64,000 bases of DNA, taken from Flavobacterium anseongense (lineage in GTDB: Bacteria; Bacteroidota; Bacteroidia; Flavobacteriales; Flavobacteriaceae). Each line of letters opens with the position of its first letter. Position 1 is the first letter of the stretch. The notes below the pieces were generated by a model. The model did not search any database, was not told where the DNA came from, and saw only the letters and a program-made list of their open reading frames with translations. This document shows positions 15,005 to 23,433 of the stretch, piece after piece. The DNA is taken from positions 186,001 through 250,000 of the forward strand of contig NZ_JAKIHN010000004.1 of assembly GCF_021608185.1 (NCBI RefSeq), written 5' to 3'. Both the position numbers and the translations under genes were made by a program.

Positions 15005-15952
15005 ATGTCAGATACAATTGAAAAAATAAAATGCTTAATTATAGGTTCGGGACCAGCGGGTTATACCGCAGCTATATATGCTGCCAGAGCTAATATGAAT
15101 CCGGTTTTGTACCAAGGAACGCAGCCAGGTGGGCAATTAACTACGACGAATGAAGTAGAAAATTTCCCGGGTTATCCTGATGGTGTTACCGGTCCGGAAA
15201 TGATGGTGCAGCTACAAGCACAGGCGCAACGTTTTGGTACAGATGTTCGAGACGGTTGGGCAACCAAAGTTGATTTTTCGGGAAGCATTCATAAAGTTTG
15301 GATTAACGATACTAAGGAAATTCATGCTGAAACCGTGATTATTTCTACCGGTGCATCGGCTAAGTATTTGGGATTGCCTTCGGAGCAACATTATTTGAAT
15401 ATGGGTGGTGGCGTTTCTGCCTGTGCGGTTTGTGATGGTTTCTTTTATAGAAATCAGGAAGTTGTGATTGTTGGAGCAGGAGATTCGGCTTGTGAAGAAG
15501 CACATTACTTATCAAAGCTTTGTAAAAAAGTTACGATGTTGGTTAGAAGTGAGAAATTCAGAGCTTCTAAAATCATGGAAGAGCGTGTTCGCAAAACGGA
15601 GAATATTACCATATTGATGAACCATGATACTGTTGAAGTATTGGGTGATGGGCAAGTGGTTACTGCAGTAACAGCTAAAAATAAAACTACAGGAGAAATC
15701 ATAGAGATTCCGGCAACAGGTTTCTTTGTAGCTATTGGTCACAAACCTAACACGGATATTTTTGCAGATTATTTAAATTTGGATGAAACAGGTTATATCA
15801 TTAATGAACCGGGCACTTCTAAAACCAATGTGAAAGGTGTTTTTGTTGGTGGCGATGCTGCAGATCATGTATATCGACAAGCGGTAACTGCTGCAGGAAC
15901 CGGTTGTATGGCAGCTTTGGATGCGGAACGTTATTTGGCTTCTTTGGAGTAA
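15005..15952 (+). CDS. trxB: Thioredoxin-disulfide reductase
   Basis: A 315-residue flavoprotein that passes electrons from NADPH to thioredoxin. The FAD site is GSGPAGYTAAIYAARA near residue 14, the redox-active CAVC is C140/C143 (SACAVCDGFFYRNQ), the NADPH site is VGAGDSACEEA, and the C-terminal FAD block is GVFVGGDAADHVYRQAVTAAG. Length is typical. It is monocistronic, with its own promoter and a bidirectional terminator about 80 bases downstream; its stop codon runs straight into a 7-bp tandem repeat. Confidence 0.97.
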   Translation: MSDTIEKIKCLIIGSGPAGYTAAIYAARANMNPVLYQGTQPGGQLTTTNEVENFPGYPDGVTGPEMMVQLQAQAQRFGTDVRDGWATKVDFSGSIHKVWINDTKEIHAETVIISTGASAKYLGLPSEQHYLNMGGGVSACAVCDGFFYRNQEVVIVGAGDSACEEAHYLSKLCKKVTMLVRSEKFRASKIMEERVRKTENITILMNHDTVEVLGDGQVVTAVTAKNKTTGEIIEIPATGFFVAIGHKPNTDIFADYLNLDETGYIINEPGTSKTNVKGVFVGGDAADHVYRQAVTAAGTGCMAALDAERYLASLE

Positions 15953-15986
15953 TTATGAATTATGAATTATGAATTATGAATTATGA
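15952..15986. repeat. Five tandem 7-bp repeats (ATTATGA)
   Basis: Five perfect copies of ATTATGA starting on the last base of the trxB stop codon. Confidence 0.9.
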
Positions 15987-16031
15987 ATTTGACTTATTAG
16001 GTTGAATTTTAATTTAAGTATTATAGTTATT

Positions 16032-16063
16032 AAAAATCCCGTCTTTTTGAGACGGGATTTTTT
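16032..16063. terminator. Bidirectional terminator between trxB and a GIN-domain gene
   Basis: AAATCCCGTC (16034-16043) pairs with GACGGGATTT (16051-16060), with A-rich sequence on the left and T-rich on the right. The genes on both sides converge on it. Confidence 0.9.
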
Positions 16064-16902
16064 TATTTTGTTGTTGGTTTTTTTCTGAGAACGGCACTAT
16101 CTACTAAGTGTTTGATTTCAATTTTGACAGGTTCACCATACAAAGCAATTTCACTATTTCCTGAAGCATCGATAGTAGCAATGTTACTTATGCCAATGCT
16201 ACTGTTGGCATAACCACTAACTTCTACTAAAGCGTTTTTTGCGGTTAGTTTTTTACCTATGAAATCGGTGTTGTTGTCTAATCGAAGTTTTAAATCTAAT
16301 ACATCGCCTTCGACTTCGGCTGATGCTTTTTGGTACATATCAAATTTCATTTCACCGGAAGAAATAAGCGCTTTTACATAAGCACTTTTACTCAGGTCAA
16401 TGGCAGTTTTTTCAGATTTTAAATTGAGTTCTACTTTTGATCTGTCGTTTGCCATTAAAGTAAAGTTTTTGGTTTTTGCGTTTAGAAACAATTTGGCATA
16501 ATCATAACTCTTAAAGGTTATGTTGTCTAAAACGACATCGGATAAAGCAGTTACATTAGTTTCGTCTTTGGCGCTGACCAAATTAAATTTGTCTGTATAG
16601 GTAACACGAACGCTTAGTTTTTTATAGCTCGATATATCTTTGGATGTTGAAATTCTGAGGTTTTTACCTGTCAGCTTGTACTCGACAAATCCTATTAAGT
16701 TGTCATCTGCTTCTATTTCGATGCCACATTCATTTCCTTTAATTAAAAATACTTCCAGATTGTCTTCTACTTCAAGCGACTCAAAGTTATCTACTTGTTT
16801 TTGTTCCAATTTGACAATTTTGGAACCTTTTACTTTTTCTTTCTTTTGCGCAAAGGTGAGAACAGTAAGAAGTAGGAAGCTTAGTGTAATTATTTTTTTC
16901 AT
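16063..16902 (-). CDS. Secreted DUF2807 (GIN-domain) protein
   Basis: A 279-residue protein with a signal peptide (MKKIITLSFLLLTVLTFAQ). The rest is a beta-helix-like GIN domain: LEVFLIKGNECGIEIEADDNL followed by repeating strands that probe neighbouring positions. Family members are envelope proteins of unknown biochemical role, frequently near PspC-domain proteins. It is separated from the upstream PadR-PspC-GIN genes by a hairpin at 16986-17013, so it may be transcribed on its own. It ends at the bidirectional terminator. Confidence 0.85.
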   Translation of the reverse strand: MKKIITLSFLLLTVLTFAQKKEKVKGSKIVKLEQKQVDNFESLEVEDNLEVFLIKGNECGIEIEADDNLIGFVEYKLTGKNLRISTSKDISSYKKLSVRVTYTDKFNLVSAKDETNVTALSDVVLDNITFKSYDYAKLFLNAKTKNFTLMANDRSKVELNLKSEKTAIDLSKSAYVKALISSGEMKFDMYQKASAEVEGDVLDLKLRLDNNTDFIGKKLTAKNALVEVSGYANSSIGISNIATIDASGNSEIALYGEPVKIEIKHLVDSAVLRKKPTTK

Positions 16903-16983
16903 CTAAAGTTGGGCAATGGTTAGTTTTACTTTGTACAATTCGTCTCGTATTCAGAACGATACTCAAGTGTCAAAAATAGAAAA

Positions 16984-17015
16984 AAAAACATCCCAATTTT
17001 CATTGAGATGTTTAA
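16984..17015 (-). terminator. Terminator after the PadR-PspC-GIN genes
   Basis: AAACATCCCAAT and ATTGAGATGTTT pair with a single C-A mismatch around TTTC; on the minus strand the stem is followed by a run of T. Confidence 0.75.
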
Positions 17016-17020
17016 TTAAC

Positions 17021-17764
17021 TTATTCTTTGGAAACACTTCCGCCGGAACTTTCTTCTTTACTTACCGTTTTGGGAGAACCGTGATAATCGATTGAGCTTC
17101 CGCTTGATGCTTTGGCGTTTAAACTTACTATTGGGTTTACATCTGTTGAACTGCCGCTTGATGATTCTGAAACGACATCATTAACCAATAAACCTCGAGC
17201 ATTAATTTCACTTCCGCTGGAAGATTTAGTATTTAATTGTAATGCTTTTCCATTAACAGCGATACTACTTCCGCTAGAACTTTTACATTTTATTGTTTCA
17301 TATTCTAAGCTCAAATTGGCTTCGCTACCACTGCTGGATTTTATATCAATATCGGTTCCGTTAAAGGTATTCTTTGTTGAAACTGATGAGCCACTTGTAG
17401 TTTCAAGTGCCGTTAATGAAGGCAGTTTAACGCGAATGTTTTTAGCTGTTGCTTCATCAATATTTTCATCTGAAGTGATGTAAAGAGTCCCGTTTTCCAC
17501 TTTGGTAGTGATGTGTTCCTGCAAATTATCATCGGCTTCTACTTCTACAAAATAGGTGTCCGCTTGTTCCAATGTTACATTTAAACCGCGACTAACATCT
17601 ACTTTTGTATAGTTACCTTCAACGTTGCGTTTTTGGGTTGTCACATTTCCGTTACCGTCTATACCTGATCCGAATTCAATATCTCTTACATGACAAGAAC
17701 TAAATAAGGCTGCTGCTGCAGTTACGGCAATTACTTTGGTGCAAAATACTACGAACTTTACCAT
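17021..17764 (-). CDS. DUF2807 (GIN-domain) lipoprotein with Ser/Gly-rich repeats
   Basis: A 247-residue protein. A hydrophobic N-terminus ends in LFSSCHV, a plausible lipobox with the acylated Cys near residue 24. The GIN domain follows (VTLEQADTYFVEVEADDNLQ), with repeated SSSGS steps spaced about 20 residues apart (KSSSGSEAN, KSSSGSSIA, ESSSGSSTD, KASSGSSID) that would stack as turns of a beta solenoid. It starts 2 bases after the PspC gene, so it is co-expressed with the PadR/PspC pair. Probable location is the periplasmic face or surface; the function is unknown. Confidence 0.85.
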   Translation of the reverse strand: MVKFVVFCTKVIAVTAAAALFSSCHVRDIEFGSGIDGNGNVTTQKRNVEGNYTKVDVSRGLNVTLEQADTYFVEVEADDNLQEHITTKVENGTLYITSDENIDEATAKNIRVKLPSLTALETTSGSSVSTKNTFNGTDIDIKSSSGSEANLSLEYETIKCKSSSGSSIAVNGKALQLNTKSSSGSEINARGLLVNDVVSESSSGSSTDVNPIVSLNAKASSGSSIDYHGSPKTVSKEESSGGSVSKE

Positions 17765-17766
17765 GA

Positions 17767-19527
17767 TTATTTTGTTTTAACTATTATTCCGTTTTCATCA
17801 ACCGTAAGGGTTGTTTTTTTGTTATTATCAGAATCTTTTTTTCCTGTTTTAGTTTCGGTAACTATCTTACCATTTACTTTTACAGTAACCACGTTTGTGG
17901 AGTCATTTTCACTTGTAATATTTACTTCTTCACCTTCAACATCACCATATTCATTTTCATCCGCAGGGCAATTCAAGCATTTTACCTGAGACTCTTCCAC
18001 TTTATAAATATAGTCACTTGAGCTAAAGTGCAAATTGAAAAAGTCATTCTCGGTTGTGTCATAATTCTGAACCGTTTCGTCGGCTTTGAAAATGGTTCCT
18101 TTTGGTAAATACAAGAACAATTCTACTTCCTGACCTCTGAATTTGTTGGCAACATCGGTCAATAAATAATTGTCTAAAATTAATTTATTTCCTTCAATTT
18201 TATAGCCATATTTTATTTTTTCAGCACGATTTCTAGCTTCAACGGCTGATTTTCCAACTGCTAATCTTTCAATTTGAAGATATGGAGTAGTTTCATCCGT
18301 TTTCATAATTTGGATAGTCACATTATTTGAATAGATTATTTCCTTGTTTTTCTCGTCTTGTGTTAATCTGAAATCGGTGTTGTGATAAATATCTTTTGAA
18401 TAAAAATCATTGTTTTTAAACTTTATATATAATGTATCAGTAGGAGCTATGTTAATCGTTTCTTTATTAACAGTTTTTCCATCATAAGCTATTTGTGTAG
18501 CTTCGTTAATTCCTAATGAAATTAAGATTCCAACAGCAATTATCCAAATACCTAATAAGCTGAATTTAACTATGTTTCCAAGAGATTTCAAATTGGTTAC
18601 CAATAATTTTAATCCAAGTATTAAGAAGAAAAACGCTGGTATTCCAAAAGCCAGAAGGAATAATACTCCCTGAGCCCAAATAGGTGTTTCTAAACCAATA
18701 GGAGTACTAACATGATTCAGTATGTAATTATCCGGCATTGATGACGAAAAGATCATAAAGATAGAGGCAAAGCAAATTCCCAATAAGGCAAATGAAGAGA
18801 AAACTACAATGATTGCACCTAATATCTTTGCAAATACTTTGAAAATACTCATGAAAATCTCGCCAATTCCATCAGCTACTTTTGTAGCTCCGGCTTTTGC
18901 TTCGTTTCCCATTTTGTCGTAATCAGCATTTTTAAACTTGTTGGAAACGCTTTCAAATTCTTCTCTTACTTTTTTTTCGATATTAGAAATAGTAACCGGT
19001 TCGCCAGTCATTTCCAGTTTTTCGGAAGTAGTTACTGCTTTTGGCATCGCCACCCAAAGGATTAGGTAAGCCAGTACACCCGTTCCGAATCCAAATAACA
19101 ATATCAGGAAAAGGATTTTAAACCAAACAGCGTCGATTCCGAAATAGTGGCCTAGACCTGTACAAACACCGGCAATTGTTCCTCTGTCTTTATCGCGATA
19201 CAATTTTTTAGATTTAGTATATGGATAAAATGGTTCCGGTGCAGCTTTATCGTCTGAATCGTCGTCAATTCGGTAATCTTCAGGCTGTCCCATAATTACG
19301 ATTACTTCATCAACATCTTTATTGTTGATTACGTGTTTGTCGCTTTTTTGTTTTTCAGTTAACAATTCGGCTACACGCATTTCTATATCTTTCATAATTT
19401 CATCCTGACCGGAAGAATTAGAGAGGGATCTTTTTATTGCTTCGAAATATCGAGTCAATTTTTGGAATGCATCTTCATCTATGTGAAAAACTAAACCACC
19501 TATATTAATATTTACTGTTTTGTTCAT
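17767..19527 (-). CDS. PspC-domain membrane protein
   Basis: A 586-residue protein. A short cytoplasmic N-terminus (MNKTVNINIGGLVFHIDEDAF) is followed by the PspC module at about residues 110-165 (LYRDKDRGTIAGVCTGLGHY, then GVLAYLILWVAMP). Further membrane spans lie between about 225 and 345, and a large extracytoplasmic beta-rich region forms the C-terminus, ending TLTVDENGIIVKTK. PspC in enterobacteria senses envelope stress; the Bacteroidota long form is less well understood. Its start overlaps the PadR gene by 4 bases, making it the direct target of that regulator by inference. Confidence 0.88.
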   Translation of the reverse strand: MNKTVNINIGGLVFHIDEDAFQKLTRYFEAIKRSLSNSSGQDEIMKDIEMRVAELLTEKQKSDKHVINNKDVDEVIVIMGQPEDYRIDDDSDDKAAPEPFYPYTKSKKLYRDKDRGTIAGVCTGLGHYFGIDAVWFKILFLILLFGFGTGVLAYLILWVAMPKAVTTSEKLEMTGEPVTISNIEKKVREEFESVSNKFKNADYDKMGNEAKAGATKVADGIGEIFMSIFKVFAKILGAIIVVFSSFALLGICFASIFMIFSSSMPDNYILNHVSTPIGLETPIWAQGVLFLLAFGIPAFFFLILGLKLLVTNLKSLGNIVKFSLLGIWIIAVGILISLGINEATQIAYDGKTVNKETINIAPTDTLYIKFKNNDFYSKDIYHNTDFRLTQDEKNKEIIYSNNVTIQIMKTDETTPYLQIERLAVGKSAVEARNRAEKIKYGYKIEGNKLILDNYLLTDVANKFRGQEVELFLYLPKGTIFKADETVQNYDTTENDFFNLHFSSSDYIYKVEESQVKCLNCPADENEYGDVEGEEVNITSENDSTNVVTVKVNGKIVTETKTGKKDSDNNKKTTLTVDENGIIVKTK

Positions 19528-19865
19528 GATTTCTTTGATTTGTTAGTTGTGATGATGTTCACGGCATCAGACAATTCCGTCCAAGTGCCACTTAATTCAG
19601 TTAAAAATGTTTTTCCTATTTCTGTCAAACCGTAATATTTTCTCGGTGGTCCAGAAGTTGATTCTTCCCAACGGTAGTTGAGTAAACCGTCATTTTTTAG
19701 TCTTGTCAATAGCGGATAAACGGTTCCCTCTACCACTAGCAATTTAGCGTTTTTTAAAGTGTCTAATATTTCAGAAGTGTATGCTTCTTTGTCTCTTAAG
19801 ACACACAAGATACAAAATTCTAAAACACCTTTACGCATCTGGGCTTTTGTGTTTTCAATATTCAT
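19524..19865 (-). CDS. PadR-family transcriptional regulator
   Basis: A 113-residue winged-helix protein: QMRKGVLEFCILCVLRDKEAYTSEI, then VVEGTVYPLLTRLKNDGLL and PPRKYYGLTEIGK, the standard PadR signature, with a C-terminal dimer helix. It heads the PspC-GIN operon and overlaps the PspC start by 4 bases. PadR proteins are often autorepressors released by membrane-active compounds, so sensing envelope damage is a reasonable guess. I see no clear operator or TAnnTTTG box directly upstream. Confidence 0.92.
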   Translation of the reverse strand: MNIENTKAQMRKGVLEFCILCVLRDKEAYTSEILDTLKNAKLLVVEGTVYPLLTRLKNDGLLNYRWEESTSGPPRKYYGLTEIGKTFLTELSGTWTELSDAVNIITTNKSKKS

Positions 19866-19967
19866 AATACATGATTTAATTTTTTCTGATTACTAATTCG
19901 TTTTTTGATCGATGATTGAAACTGGTGATTTTGATTGATTTGATTAATGATATTGATTGATGAATTT

Positions 19968-20333
19968 TTAATCTTCGGAAACCTGAACAATTAGATTAGA
20001 TTGCTTTTCTCCGATAAGCTTCACTAGGTATTTTTCATTTTCTTCCATAGTGAAGGTTAGTTTGTTTTGCCCACCTTTTTTATATTTTTCAGACAAAACG
20101 ATGTTGCTTTTTTTGTCTGTTACAATTACGTTAATGTTATCTTCGGTTTTTAGGCTGAATTTTAAATTAACATCTACGTTATCATGGGCTACAATTTCGA
20201 ATTGATGATTTTCTTTTTGTAACTCAGTGTTTTGCATTTGGAAGTGATTAACTTCGATACCTTTGTTTTCCTGAGCTACCAATTTTGCGGTCATGCTCAT
20301 TAACATTGCTGCGATTAAGATTAATTGTTTCAT
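19968..20333 (-). CDS. Small exported protein of unknown function
   Basis: A 121-residue protein with a signal peptide (MKQLILIAAMLMSMTAKLVAQ) and a beta-strand-rich mature domain (LKFSLKTEDNINVIVTDKKSN). It may be periplasmic or surface-exposed. It lies between the PadR operon and a DUF4870 gene on the same strand, separated from each by small AT-rich gaps full of TGATTGAT-type simple repeats. I recognise no family. Confidence 0.7.
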   Translation of the reverse strand: MKQLILIAAMLMSMTAKLVAQENKGIEVNHFQMQNTELQKENHQFEIVAHDNVDVNLKFSLKTEDNINVIVTDKKSNIVLSEKYKKGGQNKLTFTMEENEKYLVKLIGEKQSNLIVQVSED

Positions 20334-20372
20334 GATGATTGATTTTTGATTGATGATGATTGATTTGATGAT

Positions 20373-20828
20373 TTATTTAAAAAACGGAATACTTAAAGGA
20401 TACTTATATTCTTCTCCGTTTGACGCTTTAACCGCAGCATGGATGATTAGTACAAATTCTGCAACTTTTATAAAGATGAAAAGGAGCACGGCAGCAATTC
20501 CAATTAATACTGCTCCGCTTAGGTGAACTGATTTTATATTATTGATAACAATATCGTGGTCATGAAAACAAGCATCTAAAGGAATATTTTGAAAAATAGT
20601 ATATATAAATATTGGTATGGCGATTAAGCATAGCACAACAGTATATATAAAGATGCTCAATTGAAAATTCAACACCTGCTTCCCGTTGTAATCAATAAAT
20701 TCTGATTCTTCTTTTTTTGAACTCCAGATGACAATCGGAAAAATAAAATTCCCAAGCGGAATGATATATTGTGCCAATGCACTAAGGTGCAAAACGGTAG
20801 CGATGTTTTTGTCATTAGTTGTTGTCAT
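20373..20828 (-). CDS. DUF4870 multi-span membrane protein
   Basis: A 151-residue protein with the DUF4870 pattern: HLSALAQYIIPLGNFIFPIVIW at the start, the EFIDYNGKQVLNFQLS turn, and a final pair of hydrophobic helices ending in KYPLSIPFFK. Three or four membrane spans. The function of the family is not established. A good -7 box (20901-20908) lies about 75 bases upstream, so the following small exported protein and perhaps the PadR cluster could share its transcript. Confidence 0.85.
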   Translation of the reverse strand: MTTTNDKNIATVLHLSALAQYIIPLGNFIFPIVIWSSKKEESEFIDYNGKQVLNFQLSIFIYTVVLCLIAIPIFIYTIFQNIPLDACFHDHDIVINNIKSVHLSGAVLIGIAAVLLFIFIKVAEFVLIIHAAVKASNGEEYKYPLSIPFFK

Positions 20829-20900
20829 GATTTTGTTTTTTAAGTTGTTGATTGATGACCGAAACTTTTAATACTATAGATAGACCATTAATTTCTTATA

Positions 20901-20908
20901 CAAAGATA
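20901..20908 (-). promoter_or_regulatory. -7 promoter element upstream of the DUF4870 gene
   Basis: Minus-strand TATCTTTG fits TAnnTTTG; a minus-strand TTTG at 20935-20938 sits 26 bases further upstream, slightly beyond the usual spacing. Confidence 0.5.
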
Positions 20909-21025
20909 CAATCAAAAAAAGGTATTATGCAATACAAAGTACTTAAATTTAACAAAAAATTAACATTTACTTAAAAAGCGAAATCCATGTTTTTTATTGT
21001 ACTTTTACAGTAAAATCGAGTGCTT

Positions 21026-21481
21026 ATGGAATTTTCACCAGCAAAATTAAATACCTTTTTATTTTTAAAATTACCGTCTGCTTTTTGGAGTGGTGTTAGA
21101 GTAAAGTCGATTTCAAAGGAGCAATGTGTTGTTACTGTGAAGCACAGATGGTTTAATCAAAATCCTTTTAATTCGATGTATTTTGCGGTACAAGCCATGG
21201 CTGCAGAATTGACAACTGGCGCATTAGTGATGATGCAAATCAAAAATAGTGGCAGAAATATTTCAATGTTGGTTGCCAATAACAATGGAAATTATTCAAA
21301 AAAAGCCACAGGAAGAATAACATTCACTTGTAATGATGGTCATTTACTGAATGAAGCTATCCAAAAAACAATAACTACAGGTGAAGGTCAAACCATTTGG
21401 ATGAAATCTATTGGACAAAATGAAAAAGGGGAACAAGTTTCTGAAATGAACTTTGAGTGGAGCATCAAATTGAAGTCGTAA
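21026..21481 (+). CDS. DUF4442 hot-dog fold (thioesterase-like) protein
   Basis: A 151-residue protein with the PaaI-like DUF4442 pattern: LKLPSAFWSGVRVKSISKEQC, then HRWFNQNPFNSMYFAVQAMAAELTTG and a C-terminal strand GEQVSEMNFEWSIKLKS. Hot-dog proteins of this type are thought to hydrolyse or bind acyl-CoA thioesters; the substrate is unknown. The ATG at 21026 is preferred over a GTG two codons earlier. A TACTTTTA box sits about 25 bases upstream. The next gene follows 115 bases later on the same strand. Confidence 0.82.
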   Translation: MEFSPAKLNTFLFLKLPSAFWSGVRVKSISKEQCVVTVKHRWFNQNPFNSMYFAVQAMAAELTTGALVMMQIKNSGRNISMLVANNNGNYSKKATGRITFTCNDGHLLNEAIQKTITTGEGQTIWMKSIGQNEKGEQVSEMNFEWSIKLKS

Positions 21482-21543
21482 ACAAAAGTTAAACCTATTA
21501 CAATTGGCTATTATTTATGAGATGTTGATTGTAACTTTGATGA

Positions 21544-21587
21544 ACCCGAGGCGAAGACGAATTGTATGGAGCATAGCGGAATAAAAT
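21544..21587 (+). repeat. Leader element, copy A (before the TIGR01777 gene)
   Basis: CCCGAGGCGAAGACGAA followed by TGGAGCATAGCGGAATAAAA, ending 9 bases before the ATG at 21597. Closely matches the leader at 24712-24757 and partly matches that before tamL. Confidence 0.7.
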
Positions 21588-21596
21588 ACTTCAAAA

Positions 21597-22502
21597 ATGA
21601 GGATTCTAATAACTGGTGCAACAGGTTTAATAGGGAATGAGTTGGTAAAGCTATTGTTAGCCAAAAATCATTCTGTGCATTATTTAACTACTTCGCTTTC
21701 AAAGATTGAAAGCAAAACTAACTACCAGGGCTTTTACTGGAATCCGGAGCAAAGTAAAATTGATGAAAATTGTATTTATGAAGTCGATGTTATTGTTCAT
21801 TTGGCGGGAGCCAATATTGCTAAACGTTGGACGAATGCATACAAACAGGAGATAATAGAAAGCCGAACATTGTCGAGTGAACTACTTTATAATTTGGTTA
21901 AAAAAAATCCAAACCAGGTAAAACAATTTATTTCCGCATCCGGAACGGCTATCTATCCTGAAAGTTTTGATATGGTTTATGATGAAGCTGCAACAGAAAC
22001 AGAAGATAGCTTTCTTTCTAATGTGGTTAAAAAATGGGAGGAAAGTGCCAGCCGATTTCAAGTTTTAGGTCTAAAAGTCTGTAAATTAAGAACAGGAATT
22101 GTACTTTCAAATGCCGGTGGCGCTTTACCGGAAATGGTGAAACCTATAAAAATGGGTTTTGGTGCAGCAATGGGAAATGGAGAACAAGTTCAATCGTGGA
22201 TACATATCACAGATTTGGTTGCTATGTATTGTTTTGCAATAGAAAACCAATTAGAAGGTATTTATAATGCGGTAACTCCAAATCCGATAAGCAACCAGGA
22301 ATTAACGACTGTTATTGCAAAAACGCTAAAGAAACCACTTTTTCTACCCAATATTCCACAGTTTGTTATGAAGCTACTGCTTGGTGAAATGAGTTACCTA
22401 CTATTTTCCAGTAAAAATCTATCTGCTCAAAAAATTATGGATAACGGTTTCCAATTTCAATTTCCCGAGATAAAGCAAGCCATTGCTGATTTATATTCAT
22501 AA
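21597..22502 (+). CDS. TIGR01777-family NAD(P)-dependent epimerase/oxidoreductase
   Basis: A 301-residue extended short-chain dehydrogenase. The dinucleotide site is at the N-terminus (ITGATGLIGNELVKLLL), followed by VDVIVHLAGANIAKRWT and IESRTLSSELLY, blocks typical of the TIGR01777/YfcH branch, and by a C-terminal DUF1731-like end (KPLFLPNIPQFVMKLLLGEMS). The reaction is unknown for the family. The N-terminus is well placed for the ATG chosen. It carries the dispersed leader element upstream and a strong terminator immediately after its stop. Confidence 0.9.
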   Translation: MRILITGATGLIGNELVKLLLAKNHSVHYLTTSLSKIESKTNYQGFYWNPEQSKIDENCIYEVDVIVHLAGANIAKRWTNAYKQEIIESRTLSSELLYNLVKKNPNQVKQFISASGTAIYPESFDMVYDEAATETEDSFLSNVVKKWEESASRFQVLGLKVCKLRTGIVLSNAGGALPEMVKPIKMGFGAAMGNGEQVQSWIHITDLVAMYCFAIENQLEGIYNAVTPNPISNQELTTVIAKTLKKPLFLPNIPQFVMKLLLGEMSYLLFSSKNLSAQKIMDNGFQFQFPEIKQAIADLYS

Positions 22503-22537
22503 AAAAAGTGCTGTTTTTCAACAGCACTTTTTTTACT
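22503..22537 (+). terminator. Intrinsic terminator of the TIGR01777 gene
   Basis: AAAGTGCTGTT (22505-22515), a TTTC loop and AACAGCACTTT (22520-22530), followed by a T run. From here to the grpE promoter I see nothing else. Confidence 0.92.
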
Positions 22538-22725
22538 ATAAAGATTCTTGAATTAATAATTTTTTACAGCGATAAGCTAACCTGAATTGAATACTTGTTT
22601 ATTTTATTGACACAAATTTAATCTAAACGAAATCGTAATAGTCTTAAAATTTTATTAAATTTTTATTAAAATTAGGTAACTATCTTTTGTTTGAAAACTT
22701 TTTATCAAACAAAATTGAATGACAA

Positions 22726-22758
22726 TTTGACATTTTTAAAGAAATGGCAGTACTTTTG
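22726..22758 (+). promoter_or_regulatory. grpE-dnaJ promoter
   Basis: TTTG at 22726-22729 and TACTTTTG at 22751-22758, 21 bases apart, fit the Bacteroidota vegetative consensus. No CIRCE-type inverted repeat is visible. Confidence 0.75.
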
Positions 22759-22835
22759 CAAACCGAAAATCATCACTCGAGGCATTTGATATTAAGAAAA
22801 ATTAATTAATCGGAGTGAAGCGACAAAGAATGAAT

Positions 22836-23405
22836 ATGAAAAATATTTTTAAAAATAAAAACTCGATGAATACTGAAAATACAGAAAAAGAAACAATTAT
22901 TGATGAAAATGCATCCGATAATACTGTAAATGAAATTGAATCTGCAACTGAATTAACCGCTGAGGAAAAGCTCCAGGAAGATTTAGCGAATGAAAAAGAT
23001 AAATTTCTACGCCTTTTTGCTGAATTTGAAAACTTCAAAAGAAGAACTGCTAAAGAAAGAATTGATTTGTTTAAAACAGCCAATCAGGATGTTTTGCAAG
23101 CCATGTTGCCTGTATTAGATGATTTTGACAGAGCAATGGTAGAAATTGCAAAATCAGACGATGATGTTTTATTGAAAGGCGTTGAATTGATTCACGAGAA
23201 ATTAAAAAGTACATTGGTTTCGAAAGGTTTGGAACAAGTTGAAGTAAGAGCTGGTGATGCTTTTAATGCCGATTATGCCGAAGCAATCACACAAATTCCG
23301 GCACCAACAACGGATTTGAAGGGTAAAATCGTGGATGTAATTGAAAAAGGATATAAACTGGGAGACAAAATTATCCGTTTTCCAAAGGTTGTAATCGGAC
23401 AATAA
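22836..23405 (+). CDS. grpE: GrpE nucleotide exchange factor
   Basis: The DnaK exchange factor. An acidic N-terminal tail rich in E and N leads to the long helix (EKLQEDLANEKDKFLRLFAE) and the conserved core FENFKRRTAKERIDLFK, ending in the beta domain (YAEAITQIPAPTTDLKGKIV, then GYKLGDKIIRFPKVVIG). Start choice is uncertain: ATGs at 22830, 22836 and 22866 are in frame and an upstream GTG lies at 22815; 22836 gives 189 residues. A GGAGTGAAGCG sequence just upstream resembles the end of the dispersed leader element. dnaJ follows 28 bases later; dnaK is not in the window. Confidence 0.95.
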   Translation: MKNIFKNKNSMNTENTEKETIIDENASDNTVNEIESATELTAEEKLQEDLANEKDKFLRLFAEFENFKRRTAKERIDLFKTANQDVLQAMLPVLDDFDRAMVEIAKSDDDVLLKGVELIHEKLKSTLVSKGLEQVEVRAGDAFNADYAEAITQIPAPTTDLKGKIVDVIEKGYKLGDKIIRFPKVVIGQ

Positions 23406-23433
23406 TTTAGGTCTAAATTTTTAGAAAAATAGT

